Source: Camellia lanceoleosa (taxonomy: Eukaryota > Streptophyta > Magnoliopsida > Ericales > Theaceae). From it: a DNA stretch of 64,000 nt. How positions within the stretch are numbered: position 1 is the first letter of the stretch; each line of letters starts with the position of its first letter. Positions 34,311-47,235 of the stretch are shown piece by piece. Position numbers and translations under genes: made by a program. The stretch spans positions 126,981,752-127,045,751 of the forward strand of contig CM045762.1 of NCBI GenBank assembly GCA_025200525.1, read 5' to 3'. Below the pieces are notes generated by a model, which made no database searches, was not told where the DNA came from, and saw nothing but the letters and a program-made list of their open reading frames with translations.

Positions 34311-35329
34311 GCACAAAAAATTAGAAGGGTGATTTAGTCCTATTATTCTAAACATGACCTAATGGAATATTAAAAAAGAAGATGAGTTGAATGGAATATA
34401 ACAATTAGGAATAGGACTTTTAGAAAAATCACCTTTTTTTATTTTGGCATAATTTTTTTTTTCCTCACTTGACTTTTTATTATGTTTTAAATTTTTCTTA
34501 AAGCTAATTTCTATTTAAAATTAAACAAAAATGTTGTAACTGCTAAATAATATATAAATATATATTATTATGTTAAAGTTTGAATTTGTATCCGACTTTT
34601 ATATAATAAAATATTATTATGTCATATGACCATTAATGTATAATTTGTTTTCTAATTTTGGATATAAGATAGCTTTTAAAGTAAATTGAAAAAAGCTTCA
34701 AATATAAAGAGCCAAGGTGGAAAAAACAAAAACAAAACAAAACAAATTTTAAGTGACAAAGTGGTAAAATAGTCAAACATAAGGGGATAAACTGTAATTT
34801 ATCCAATCTTATTTTAATACATGAATCTGTAATACATCATTAACTTTAAAATGTAACAAAGTTTACAATAACAAAAATGACAAAAATATGGGGAAATTAG
34901 CTTCTTTTTTTTTTTTTTGATAACTCAGGTATCCCCAACCCCCTGATTTTAAGGAAAGTCAGGACTATTTTTCCCTATTTTATAATATATATTGAGATTA
35001 GTTTGACAATTTTGCTTCCAGTTTCAATGAAGATTGCAATTGGATTTTGTTTAGATATTGCTATTTTGCTCTCAATCTATGAGGTTTTTGTATGGAAGGT
35101 TTATTCAAGTTCGATATAGAGCTGATTTTGTAGAATTTTCCATCAATTTAGTTCTTTCATTTGCATTGGAGGTGTTCATTGTTAATTCGATTTCATTGTT
35201 CTAAGAATTTTGTTGGAATGTATGTATTTTGTAACTTATTTCTATCTTCTTTGCCATGTGATGGTGATTGAAGCTTTTACTATATATATTGATGTAAAAA
35301 AATATTTTTTAGTGATCAAATTTGACGAA

Positions 35330-35800
35330 GAAAAATTTCTCTGTATTTGTTGTGTTTTGCTTTGAAGTTAGAAACTGTAATGTGTAATATGTTTATGATT
35401 TATAAATTTTTTTGAATTATATATATTGATTGGACAACTTAATGGTAATCTACGAAATATTTAACAAATCGAAATTTCTCTATAGTTTTTGTTGCATTGT
35501 TGGTATGTTTGTGATTTCTAAATTTTTCTAGATTATAATTATGGATTGGAAAAATTAATCATAATCTATGAAATATTTAGTAAATAGGAATTTTTCAGTG
35601 TTTTTTGCAGCTTAATGTGTTTTTGTGTTTTGCATTTTCAAGTGAATTTAAGTTAAAAAGTTTAGTGTGCAATGTATTTATGATTTGTAAATTTTTCTGA
35701 ATTAGACACGTTATTCGATTGTACTACATGAAATATTTTAATAGAGTATGAAATCTTTAACAAATAGAAAATGCGCCGTGCTTTTTAGATTTCAATGTGT
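35330..35800. repeat. Diverged tandem repeat, unit about 120-180 bp
   Basis: The series GAAATTTCTCTG, then TATGTTTATGATTTATAAATTT, then ATTGATTGGA, then CTACGAAATATTTAACAAAT, recurs starting near 35332, 35470, 35588 and 35767, each copy heavily mutated. Confidence 0.6.
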
Positions 35801-36631
35801 GTTATTTTGTGTTTTTGTTGGATTGACTTATCTTAGATAATTTCTCTGTTTATCGCTAGGGCTCAAAGGTTTATTTGAAAATTTTATATTTGTAAACAAT
35901 GAAATTTCACTAGAAAGTTACCAGAAAAAGAATTGTTGATGGTCACCAAAATTTCACTGTCATATGAAATTGCACTGTCTTATGTCAATGAAATTTCGTT
36001 AATTTTATTATTTTTAGAATTTTGTATTCATAATGAATTTTGTTTCATAAATCTCAATGAAATGATTTCAAAAATGTAAATTTCATTAAAAAAGAAAATA
36101 GAGATTTAGATCAAAAGTTATAGAATTTTGAAATTTTCAAATGAGTTTAAAAAATAAATGTTACCTGAAACATATAGTAAGGGTATTTTTGTCACTGTGT
36201 GTTTTGAAGGTCCTATGCTAGTATAGAAAATTATATTGTCTTTATCCTTCTAAAAAAGTACTAAGCTAAAGCATTAAATAAAAAGTGAAATAAGTCCTCT
36301 ATTCTTTGTTTCTTTTTTTATGTTTAGAACTATAATTTCTAGGAGTCATGAACTATTTGATATATTATACAAAAATTATTAACATCATCCTAATGCTATC
36401 TTAATTCTCAATCACTACAAATCAAATAAGGAAAATTTAGTCAAAAGTCTCTTAACATAATTGTGTAGGGTCTGTTTGGTAACGTTTACGTTTTCAGTTT
36501 ATATTTACAAAAATTTTACAAACTGATTTTTGTTTATTTTTTATTTATTTTTAGAAAAACATAAACTACAAACGCGTTTGGTAATTGACAAAATATTTTA
36601 AAAAATTTAAAAATGTAAAAAAGAGTAAGAA

Positions 36632-37425
36632 ATGGCAAGTGGTGACGAAAGACGGTGGTGGAGAGTGGTGACGGTGGGTGGTGGGTAGCGGATGGTAGCG
36701 GGCGGGTGGGTGGTGGTAGTGACTGGTGGGTTGGTGACGGTGGCGGGTGGTAGCAAGTGGGTGGTGGTGGTGGCAGGTGGTAGTGGCAGGCAGGTGGTGG
36801 ATGGCGGGTGGCGGTAGGTAGTGGCGGGCGGGTGGTGGTGGTGGGTGGGTGGGTGACGGTGGCAAGTGGTGGGTGGTAGCGAGTTGGTGGTGGGGGGGGT
36901 GGTGGGTGGGGGTGGTGGCAGGTAACGGGTGGCAGTGGTAGGTGGATGGCGAATGATGGGTGGTGGTGGTGGTAGGTGGTGGCGGGTGGTGGTGGTGGTG
37001 GGTGGGTGACGGTGGCGGGTAGTAGCAAACAGGTGGTGGAGGTGGCAGTGGCAGGTGGGTGGGGGGTGGTGATGGTGGTGGTGGTGAGTGGTAGGTGGTG
37101 GTGGCGGGTGGCTGGTAGTGGTGGGTGGTGGCTGGTAGTGGTGGGTGGGAGGTGGCAGGTGGCTGGTAGTAGTGGGTGGTTGGTGGTGGCGGGTGATGAA
37201 TGGTGGTGGCAGGTAGGTGGTGAGTTGTGGTGGCAGGTAGGTGGCGGGTGGTGGTAGCGGGCGATGAATGGTAGCGGCGGGTGGTAGGTGGTGGTGGGTA
37301 GATGGCAGGTGGGTGGTGGGTGGTGATGGTAGCGGTGGCGAGGGGTGGGTGGTAGTGGTGAGTGGGTGGCAAGTGAGTGGTGGGTGGTGGGTGGTAGGTA
37401 GATAGTGGTGGCGGGTGGTGGCAGG
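36632..37425. repeat. GGT/GGTGGC minisatellite (G-rich on +)
   Basis: About 790 bp of irregular GGTGGTGGGTGGTGGC-type repeats with almost no C on the plus strand. It continues for about 90 bp at 38317-38406 beyond the nested element. Open frames run through it on minus in two registers (His/Pro/Thr-rich), an effect of the three-base period, not evidence of a gene. Confidence 0.9.
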
Positions 37426-37705
37426 TAGGGCTGTACAAAAATTCGAACCACCCGCTCAAACCGACGAAACCAACTCGAAAAATCAGTGAACAAAAATTTT
37501 CAGTTTCTCAGACGGGTATAGGGCTTAGACAGTCTGTATTCATTGAAACCGAACCGACCGACAATGATTTATAATGATACACTTATCCATGCCATTAATT
37601 TATTGGTTGTGGAAATTGCAGATTGTCTCTGTAGCCTATATAGTATAGACATCATTAGTTGATTGTGATCCACTATCCTCTGTCTATAGCCTATGTCACA
37701 TGTTC

Positions 37706-37743
<38 letters not shown>

Positions 37744-38316
37744 GTCTTCCTGTCACTCTATTTCTCTCTCATGTGTTTACCATTTCCTTCATCCTCTCTC
37801 TGTCCTTCCCTCTGTCTCTCCTTTCTCTTTTCCTATATCTCACTCTATCTTTGATGTGCCTTCCTTTCTTCTTTCTCCAATTTGCAATTCATCACCCCCA
37901 AAACTCCTTTCTCTTTCCAAACAATTCCTACTCCAATCATCCTGATTTTTGAAATTTGATGGTGTAAGGTCCAAAACTCCAGATCGGTGGTAACTATTGT
38001 GAGATTGCGTCGAGATCATTGTGGTGGTGGCGTCGAGATCATCGCGGAAACTACGAGATTATCGCGATGGTAAAGATCTAATCTCCTTTCTCCCGAAACC
38101 CCTCAATCTTCTTCTGTTTTGTTGATGTAGTGAATCGTGATGGTGGGTTTGGTGCGGGGCCGACCGAAGTCCGACCGGCTTTTCGATTACTCGAAGCAAT
38201 CGGTTTCGAACCATTCTCCGGTCGAAATCGGTTGAAGTTTACGCCAATCCGAAGTTCGTCGGTTCGAGTACGGATGGCCGGCAAAACCGATCCGATCCGA
38301 CCCGTATACAGCCCTA
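37426..38316. mobile_element. hAT-like non-autonomous element inside the GGT array
   Basis: 891 bp from TAGGGCTGTACAAAA to TATACAGCCCTA, with perfect 8-bp duplications GTGGCAGG at 37418-37425 and 38317-38324. It contains a CT microsatellite (37709-37738) and GC-rich ends (CCGATCCGATCCGACCCG), but no transposase. Confidence 0.92.
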
Positions 38317-38597
38317 GTGGCAGGTAGATGGTGAGTGGTGGTGGGTGGTGGTGGCGGAAGACGGTAGTGGAAAATGGTGGCGGGTGGTGGCTAGTGTTGG
38401 GTGGTAAAAAAAAAAAAAAAAACTCAAAACTCAAAACGGAAACACATTTTTTGAGTTTACATTTTTTGGCCAAATTTATAAACTGAGACTACTGATTTAT
38501 AAATAAAAAATTTACCAAACAAGTTTTTATTTGAGTTTTTAAAATTTTTGTAAATATAAACAGAAAATTAAAAACGTAAGTATTACCAAACGACACC

Positions 38598-40167
38598 GTA
38601 GTGTAAAAAGAACAAGTAAATATTTTCTAATGTATAAAATTCTTTAAAATTGATTAATCATGGATTAAGAACATAAAAAATATATTTTTTCATTTTAGAC
38701 AACTTTGTTCTTCCATTACTTCTCTCTTCCTATTTCAACTATTAATGTGATAAACACACACGCTCTCTCTCTCTTTCTCTCCACATATATACACTTAAAT
38801 CTATATACATCATCTTCAATATTCTAATAGTTGAAAATTTTTACAAGATTGCAAGAGATGGTTTTACCGTGGAGTCGTAAAATTTTGATAATTGTTGTAT
38901 TTTGAACTTTATTTTGTATTTCAATGATTCTTTGGAAATTGAATCAAAACTTCCAATTGAGTCGTACAAGAAATGTCTATTCATTTGTTTCTTTCTATGA
39001 AATAGTGAATAATTGTTAAAAAAAAATTTGATGACATCAAAGATTGAACAATGTGTATTGCATTTGTTATGATTATTTGTTATTGAATCTGATTGAATAA
39101 CATTATTTTTATTTGTTGTTATATTAATTTTACTTTTGTTTACTCAGGTAATATGTGGCTTGTGTTTTATTCGTTGATATGCTTTGTTTTAAAGTGAGTA
39201 AAATTCTACCATGTTTGCCATTATAATATGTAATTTGTTTTTTATTTGCTGACTTTATTTTAAATTAACAGTAAAATTTTACTCTGTTAACATTATCATT
39301 TCATTATTTTAATAAATTTTTTATTCAATATTTTGACAGTAACAATTATAATGAATATGGTGTTTAGTGATGATGATAGTATTTTACTATTTAAATACTA
39401 AAATTTCACAATAAAATTTACTGTGAATTAGAGTAAAATTTTATTATTGATGTTAATTTCGACGATAAAAAATTTATTACTTTTTAAAAAGAATTTCATA
39501 ACCCACATGTATATTGTTTAATAGATCTTAACGAGAAGATTCTAAAAAATATTAATTTTATTAAAAAACGATATCTAGATAAAAAATTATATCATTTTAA
39601 AGTTTAAAATATTAAATTGCTCACTAAGGATATTTTAGTAATAGTGATGTGTGTTGAACTTTTCAAAAAAAAAAAAAAAATTGTGCTTTTCCAAATTCTC
39701 CATCAAATAATCAATGAAAGGAAACATAAAAATAACAAAATAATAAAAATCATGTAATCATAATAGACAATATATATATATTATAATCAAATAAATAATC
39801 AAGAAAAACTGTACTCATTTCCATTACAAAATCTGTAACTTGAAATCCCATTTGTATATTACAAATTTGAGACTTTCCATCATAGTTAAACAAATAATAA
39901 AATAAAATTTAATACAAAAAAGCTAAGAAATATAGTAGTTTCTCAATTAGTTTTTATTTTTTTAAAAAATAGATAAATACTTTCATCAAAAACAAAAAAT
40001 TAAAATAGAGAGGGAAAGAAAGTATTAGGGCTTTGAAGCCTTAAAGCTTCTATTTTTTTCAATTCTTGTTACCGATGGAAACCCAATTGATAAGTTAAAA
40101 GTTTTGGTTTTATTATATTTGTAACTATACTTCAAATTTATTTAAAGCATAAATGGAGGTCCTGAAA
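38598..40167. other. AT-rich intergenic DNA
   Basis: A CT microsatellite near 38763-38782, poly-A at 39664-39680 and many TTTTACT/AGTAAAAT motifs (39180-39480). No coding or structural feature was recognised. Confidence 0.6.
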
Positions 40168-40557
40168 TATAGCAACCCCGGTTAACACCCGATGATTTTA
40201 TACCTTTGAGTATTGGATTGCATCTGTTGGTGTTGTTGGATGTCATTTGGTTATTTAATTGTTGTAGGGGACCTTGCTTTATACTTAGTACCTTTGGTAG
40301 ATTTTCCTTATGTTTGTAATCGCACTCGCGAGGGGCTGCGACAAAATATGGCCTTCAGGTCTCTTGGCCTAACATAATTGCGTGGCCCGCAATGGCCCTC
40401 GAAAGAGGCTGCGATCCATGTGATTGTGCCTGCGACCAAAACACACCTTCAAGTCTTTTACTTGGGATAGTTGCATGGTCCACGAGGGGCCATGAGAGTA
40501 GGCCGTGACTTTGTAATCCTGCCCGTGGTGTTGAGACTGCACCTGCGATTGTGTCTT

Positions 40558-43500
40558 TATAACGCCCAAAAAAAAACAAACAATAAAAGTACACCAACTA
40601 CCGCTCCTTACGGTAAACAAACGTAAAACTCCAACACTTGCATATATAATCATGAGAGATTTGCAAAATAGTTCCACATGCAAATATACATTCAACGATT
40701 TCAGTATATGAATCTATATCATGTAAAACATCCAATCAAAAGTAATTAAATGCCCTCAGGGGCTACAAAGTCCAAGGCTTAAGCCCGATTACACAAAATG
40801 GTTGCTCGAACCTGCACAAATATAGCCCTTGGCTTGCAAAAAATATAATCACAACAAAAACAAGAGCCTTGTGCTCTCAACGTACACATCCACACCTTTA
40901 GTTTGGCGGAATCACCACATCTTTTCTTGCACAAAATCCCATAGGGTGAGTATAAAGTCTAGTAGGAAATTCTTAACAAAGTATATATATTTTGTACAAT
41001 TTTCATGAGATGAAATGCATATGTCATGCCGTGCTTTAAAAGAAGGCCGCAACCTCATCATTTTGAAAATCATCATGCACAATGAAATCTTGAAAATTCA
41101 ACAATTCAATAATTTTAAATCAAGCTCGAGGAGTGGTAAATACGACTCAGGTAATCCCTAGGTTGGTGTCTGCAAGTAGGCATAACTAGCACTACCAAAA
41201 CCTCACTTTACCGGTAGCTAATAGGAAGGCACGTGGTACCCCCTCCGCGTGTTTTCGGTTTTTTACCCTGGACACTCGGGCCAACTTAATCAATTTCATC
41301 TACACCTCCTATCCAGACTTACCAATGTATTTACCTCGAAACAATTCAATGAGATCTTATTACACAAACAATTTCCCCCAATTTTTTTTTTTTAATGCAA
41401 ATGTGTCAAATCTCAATTCACAACTTGTAATAACCAAATGAATTGAAATGTCAATGCATTTTTTTTTTTTTTTTATTTTCAATTCTCCCACACAACTTTT
41501 CATTGTGATCACAATTCTTATTTCTCTTTCCAATGCAATTTCACAAGATAAACATATACTCATTTATATCTATTGAGGAGTAGCAACATTTCCGCATTTC
41601 ATGCATTTTCATCAACTAAGTCATTCCATGACTATATCAACATTTTGAACAACTTCCAAACCAAGTAATTCTCATATACCACGAAATTTCTCATTTTAAC
41701 ATTTGTCATAATATTGGTCAAATATTAATTTCATAACATCACCACATTTTCTAAAAAATTTTCAAATTTCTAGGGTTTCCATAAACTTGGTTTTCTCCTC
41801 ATTTTGAAAGAAATCATTCAAGATAACATCTCTCTACAACAATATAGCTCAAATCTCAAAGGTTTTTAGAAAACATTATGGAAATCCACTTTTAAAATCA
41901 CCCACAACTCATGAGTCAAAAACCAAGTTCAACATCACAAGAAGGAGTTCCAATAGTAACATAATTTGTAAAAATGTATATATAACTCGAAGAAAATCCC
42001 TACCTCAAGTTCTTGAAGGAAAAAGAGAAGAAAGTCCCAAAATCAACGATATTGAAACTCGATCTCCACTGCACACAACGTAAACCTCGAAGAGTTCTCC
42101 AATTTTGATAAAGGAATTAGGGTCAAAATGTTAATGGATTTGGAGAAATCAAGGATTTTAGTGAGGTTTGGTGTAGGGAAAGTAGAGAGAATGAGGAGAA
42201 ATGTGTTTTCAGAGAGAGAGAGATGATGAAAAAGTGATATACACACAGCCTAAGAAGAAGAAAAAATAGAAATTTTCGGACTCAACGTTCTTCCGCACGT
42301 GTGTAGACACCCCATTTTTTACCGCCCTTAAGGCTTGGGCGCCACTGATTGATCACTTGATGATGAAAGTTGTGCTATGCAAATGTTCGATTTCTTCAGC
42401 AAGAAGAGCTCTAAATCCCAACCTTACACCCCATTTTGAACCAAAATTATTTTAGACCTTAAAACCTTCTCTTCCAAAATATTTTGAAAATGTTTCTACG
42501 ATGTTCCGAAGCTCGCATTTCGTTAAAAATTGCACTTTTCAGTAAATCGAGTAAGGACAGTGGAAATAAATGAAAGAGAGATGAACTCTTTGAAAAATCT
42601 TTTTAAACATCTTATTTAGAGGTTTGGAGTTGAAGAAAATAAGAGTGAAGGGAAGAAACCTAGTTGGGGAACAAGTTGGGTATGAACTGTTAAAGAGAGA
42701 ATTGAGCAGCCTTCACTAAATTAGGTCTATCCTTTTGTACACTTGGACTTTAATTTTGAGGCCACCACCATTGGAAAGTGGACTTCCAGGGCTTCATTTT
42801 AGACTTAAGAATCTCCTAAAGCCGAGTCCGGATGAGGGAGATATGGCTGTGTGAAGTTAGGAATCAATCCGATTAAGACAAAATTGAGCAACCTTCACTA
42901 AAATAGAAATATCTCTTTGCACACTTAGAATTTAAATGTGAGGCTGCTACCATTGGAAAGTCGACTTCTGGGACTTCAATTTAGACTTAAGAATGACTTG
43001 AAATTGAGTCTGGATGAGGAAGATATGCCTATTTGAAATCGGGCCATCACTGATGGCTGGCAGGTGGCCGGTAGCCACCATTTGTGGCCGGCAAACCACC
43101 ATTTTTTGCCTACCGGCCATCAGTGATGGCCGGCCAACCACCACTGCAAGCTTGCCGACCATTAGTGTAAAAACCAGATATTTTTCCTCTAGTTATTCCA
43201 CACTGTTCCAGCTGTCCATTTTTTAGATATTTCGACCAAAGCTCATATATTTCTATATATAGAAGGCCTCACTTCTTGCTTTCAAGGTTAGAAAACATTA
43301 GGAGTGAAGAAATATTTTGGAAAATATCCTCTCTCTCTACAATTCTCTCTCTCTTTTGCAACTTGCATAGCCTATGCCCAAACACACCAAACCAAACCTA
43401 GAGAGCTTCTTGCTGAGGTGATTTGAGCTTGGATTTGAGCTCTTGAAGCATTTGAGAGTGTGAAATTGGTTAGTTATGACTTAAGGGTTCATTCCTCTCC

Positions 43501-46500
43501 AAGAGGTATAGCTTTTGCACCGTCTTTACAACACTTGTTTTCCATGTTTTCTTGCTATTTTTAAGCTCTTTAAAACCTGTTTTTATGGGCTGAAGCTTGT
43601 GGCTTAAGGCTATTAAAGGTAGAAGGGTTAATTACCCTTCTTTGAACCTTATTCTCTAAGCCTTTTCACTTGTGTTTCCCATTCTTTCATCAACTTTTTT
43701 TGAGCTTTTTATCACTGATTTTCAGAGGTTTCTAGAGGCTAAAAAAATGATTTTGAAGTCCCAAAAATAGAGGGGTTAGCCACCCCTCCTTTGGCTTGTT
43801 TACTAGCTTAAATCGTTCCATGTTTTAGCTTTCATTCCAGCACATTTTTGTATTGTTTTTGGGCTATTTTTGGAATGTAAAAACTCACATTTTTGGGCTG
43901 AAACTTAGGTTTTAAGGCCGTTAAAGGTTGACGGGTGGTTCACCCTTCTTTGTACCTTGTTTTGGAGGCCTTTGCCCTTGTATTTCCCACCCTTTTACTA
44001 TCTGTTTTTGAGATTTTAAATACTGAATTTCAAAGTTATTTTAGTGGCTAAAAACATTTTTTGAAGTTCAAAATTAAAGGGGTTAGCCTCCCCTCCTTGT
44101 GTTTTGTTTACTAGCCTAGCATACTCTATGTTTTAGCCTATTATTCTAGCTTTTGTTAGCTCAATTCTAGCATGTTCGAGGACTATTTTAGACTTGTTTT
44201 AGGACTGTTCTTAGCTGTTAGTTGCATTTGAGTCTTGTTTTGCATGCTTGTAGTGCAATTGTCCTCATATGCTTGGTGTTTTAGATCTTAGACATCATTT
44301 ATTTGAGTTGATAGCATTTGTTTTATGCTTTTATCACTTATTTTTAGCACTAGTAATCTCTGTAACCTCCCTCATTTCTTAGCTTTTGTTTTTCTTTGAG
44401 AGTTGTTTCAAGCCTCTTGTTCTTTTAAGCATGAGATTGAGGTTGTCATGCTTAATGGTTTAATCTCTTTTAGGGGTTCATTATCAACGGCATGACATCT
44501 CTTTCATGTCTTAAGTTAACTCTTGGTTTGGTACTTCACTCCATTAGAGGACTTAAATTCACCATTTGGACTTAATGAATTAAAGGATGGTTGGTAAAGT
44601 TGAAATGGAGTAACTAAAATTGGAACTAAAAGTGAGCCAAGATAATAATTTGGGTTGTGTTTTTGATGTGTTCAATCGGACGTTAATTGAATACATGGAA
44701 CTTGGACCATTTCATATTTGTTAGTGATGAAATGATCCAAGCCTCCAAGGTCAACTTCTTCCCTTGATCTTTCATGAAAGGGAGGAGGTTTGTGTCTCAT
44801 TTTGCATTTATTGAACTTGCACCTCTTGAGGCACAAGCCATCATGCAATGAAATTGCTTGAATTGGTAGTTTGTGGCTTAAGTTCACCTTTCCTTGGGTT
44901 TGTTCATGAAAATGAGGGGTGAGTTGTGCAAACAATCTGTGAGAATGCCTTTCTTTTGCTCTATTTTCCCTCTGTTACAGCATGATGATCCAGTGAATCA
45001 ATGGCTGGTAGACCACTATCCATGGTCGGCAGGTGGCCGACAGCCTTTTCCAGTGGTCGGCTGGCCACTAATGTAAACCTCAGCAGAATGTTGATAAGGT
45101 GGAGCGAAATGGTTCTGGAAGTGTTCAACTCTGCAAACAAAGGCTTCTGAAAGCAAAACGGAGGTCTTTGCGGGTGGTATCTGAACATGTGCATCTTCCA
45201 TTTCCCGAGGTGAAGTAGTGGCGGAGTAGTTGATATTTTAATTACTTTAGTTTGCTTACATTTGTGTTGTAACTTAATTAGTTTAGCTATTTATTTCATT
45301 TGGTTTGTAATAATTAGCTTAGCCTAGTTTATTTATTCGGACTCTCCTTCGTGAGAGTAAAATGTAATAATGTGCATGTCTTCCAATCCCACATCTTTCT
45401 CTCTTTTATTTAATCGCTTTTGACGGTTAGATTAGGGACATGCTTCAATTAGTATACTTTATGCTTGCATACATTCATTTTGTCTTACATGCACTGAGGC
45501 TCGGTGCATCATTCAAACTGCATTGTTATTTCAATACCTTCTTTGAATACGTGTTTAACCGCATGTTATCAAATTGCCTCATATGCCATATTAGTAGCCG
45601 AGCCTATTAATTGCATTATTGCATTAGCCATCTTGTATAGTTAGGAATCATGTATATTTTTCTAACTCATATCTTCTTAGCTTGGAGTACTAGGTGAGTT
45701 TTTAATGCTTTAGCATACTTGCATGAGTGTGAGTGATTGCCATGTTTAGCATGCTTGCTATGAGGCTAAATGCTTACTTGTTAAACTACTTGAATGCCTG
45801 TGGATGAAGGCTTGTTGTTTGAATTGGAATAATTCAACGAATGCGTGTTTTTTTAAGCCCACTTTGTTGAGTGGCAAATCGATTTTAAGCCCACTATGTT
45901 TGGTGGCAAATTCGCAAACTTTAAGCCTACTTGAGGTGGCAAATTTAAACCATTTTTGCAAACAACCATGAAATTGAGTTGTTCCAATTCTTGTAATTTT
46001 AGTCTATACTTGCTTGTGCGCATCACATAGTAATGCTAGTTTAATAAATTAGAACAAGAGCATATAATGTATATAAAAATCATATCATGATTAGTAGAGA
46101 CTGATCTTTGATCGGGCGAGCGGGGGTGCTTAATTCATGACTTTCCCCTCTCGTATCTAAGTTCCTGAGCCGAGGTAACTTTGGTGATGACGAGCATGTG
46201 GCCTTTGGCACGAGTCATGAGTTTTCTAAATTTCTCCAAAATAAAATATTTAGGCGGCAACTCTGTATTTGGCAAAGCAGTTCATTGTTGGCAATTTGAT
46301 TCAAAATCGATTTTCCAAAAGATTTGTCGGATTTAGACTCCTTGGTGATTATCAGTTTCACATTGCACTTGTGAGATTAGATTCAGAACCGCAGGAGTCC
46401 GAATTGTAGGGCTTTCTTTCGAACCTTCCGAAAGGAGGCACAAAAAAGGCGAGCTACAACGTGCAGCATCCATTCCTACATGTATGGTACCCCCTTCCGT

Positions 46501-46892
46501 ACGTGCGACACTCACCCTCGCACGTGTGGTTCATCCTCTCGTACTTGACCTCCGCTTGTGCAATAAAAGCAGTCTTGCACCATCGACACCTCCTTCTCTT
46601 CGTATGTGCGACCTCACCTTCTACATGTGTGGCCCAAGCCCTTGCACGTGCGGTTCTGCCTGCCAGTCAGAAATTTCACCGGTTCGACTTGTGACACCCC
46701 AGATCCAACCTCGCACCAACAAGCGAAACATGACTCTGTAATAAAGCAAGAACGAGAATTTTTGAAAAAGTTTTCAGAAACGATAAATCGAAATAGTTGA
46801 CAAAGCCTTAAGTTAAAACCCGACACTCTAACAAGAGTAATCATAACACGAATCAAAGAAGAACAAAACAGGTTACATATCCGGTCATCACA
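40558..46892 (-). repeat. Gypsy 3' LTR, interrupted by a solo LTR
   Basis: Minus-strand start TGTGATGACC at 46892; low end TATAACGCCC at 40558, where TG has mutated to TA. Without the solo LTR (42302-46460) and one duplication it is about 2.2 kb. It aligns to 52450-53150 and 58430-59700 of the other LTR. Confidence 0.9.
42302..46460 (+). repeat. 4159-bp solo LTR nested in the gypsy 3' LTR
   Basis: Starts TGTAGACACCCC and ends CTACA, with inverted termini TGTAG/CTACA. Perfect ACGTG duplications lie at 42297-42301 and 46461-46465, so both edges are exact, with no internal region: a solo LTR from unequal recombination. It has a TATA box (TATATATAG, about 43253-43261) followed by a CT-rich leader (43330-43353). 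Two direct internal duplications are visible: a 181-bp unit (42701 and 42882) and a 307-bp unit (43588 and 43895). GGCCGGCA/GGCCATCAGTG inverted blocks lie at 43050-43140. Related to the LTR at 1-3432. Lineage unassigned. Confidence 0.93.
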
Positions 46893-47235
46893 ACCTTCCC
46901 ACCATATGAAATTTTGTCCCCAAAATTAAATCAAACTACTCAAACAAATAAAAACACGCTAAACACAATTTAAATTCAATGATAATAGTCACTCTCATAC
47001 TAGTACAGAGATCTCAATTCTCAACAAAATTCGAAATTAACAACATGGTCTTTATACACCTTAGCCCCAATATTACCAACAACAGTTCGTGATAAGCATA
47101 AGATGAAACTTTCCAACAACAATAATGACAACTAATAATAATCTCAGGCTTAAAATAACAATACACATAACAACTCGTGCTTAACAATTTAACACATTTC
47201 CCTCAAATGCAAGGAAACATTACAAGTTAAGACAA
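46893..47235 (-). other. Gypsy 3' untranslated region and polypurine tract
   Basis: Non-coding DNA between the pol stop and the 3' LTR. The purine-rich sequence just above 46892 (minus ATGGTGGGAAGGT) is in the place of the polypurine tract. Confidence 0.6.

Larger units (their letters stand above)
32834..36467. other. AT-rich repetitive intergenic DNA
   Basis: No gene. Contents in order: T-rich tracts (32890-32930); a TCA microsatellite (33176-33190); a dispersed AATATTCACATT/AATGTGAA motif many times over 33490-34110; a degenerate 25-bp minisatellite (34160-34310); poly-T tracts; and a 120-180 bp tandem repeat (35330-35800). Confidence 0.65.
36468..38597. mobile_element. TIR element carrying a GGT-rich minisatellite
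   Basis: GGGTCTGTTTGGTAACG at the left is mirrored by TTACCAAACGACACC at the right, and inner stretches (TTTATATTTACAAAAATTTT) also pair. A possible 3-bp GTA duplication flanks it. Between the termini is a strand-biased GGT array, interrupted by a nested hAT-like element at 37426-38316. No transposase. Confidence 0.75.

Noticed and set aside
36534..37493. Two overlapping 297-319 codon open frames on minus, rich in His, Pro and Thr
   Set aside because: They translate the GGT minisatellite. Two registers are open at once because the repeat has a three-base period and lacks stop triplets; there is no domain and no gene structure.
37709..37945. Ser/Leu-rich open frames of 81-97 codons
   Set aside because: Translation of a CT microsatellite inside the nested hAT-like element.
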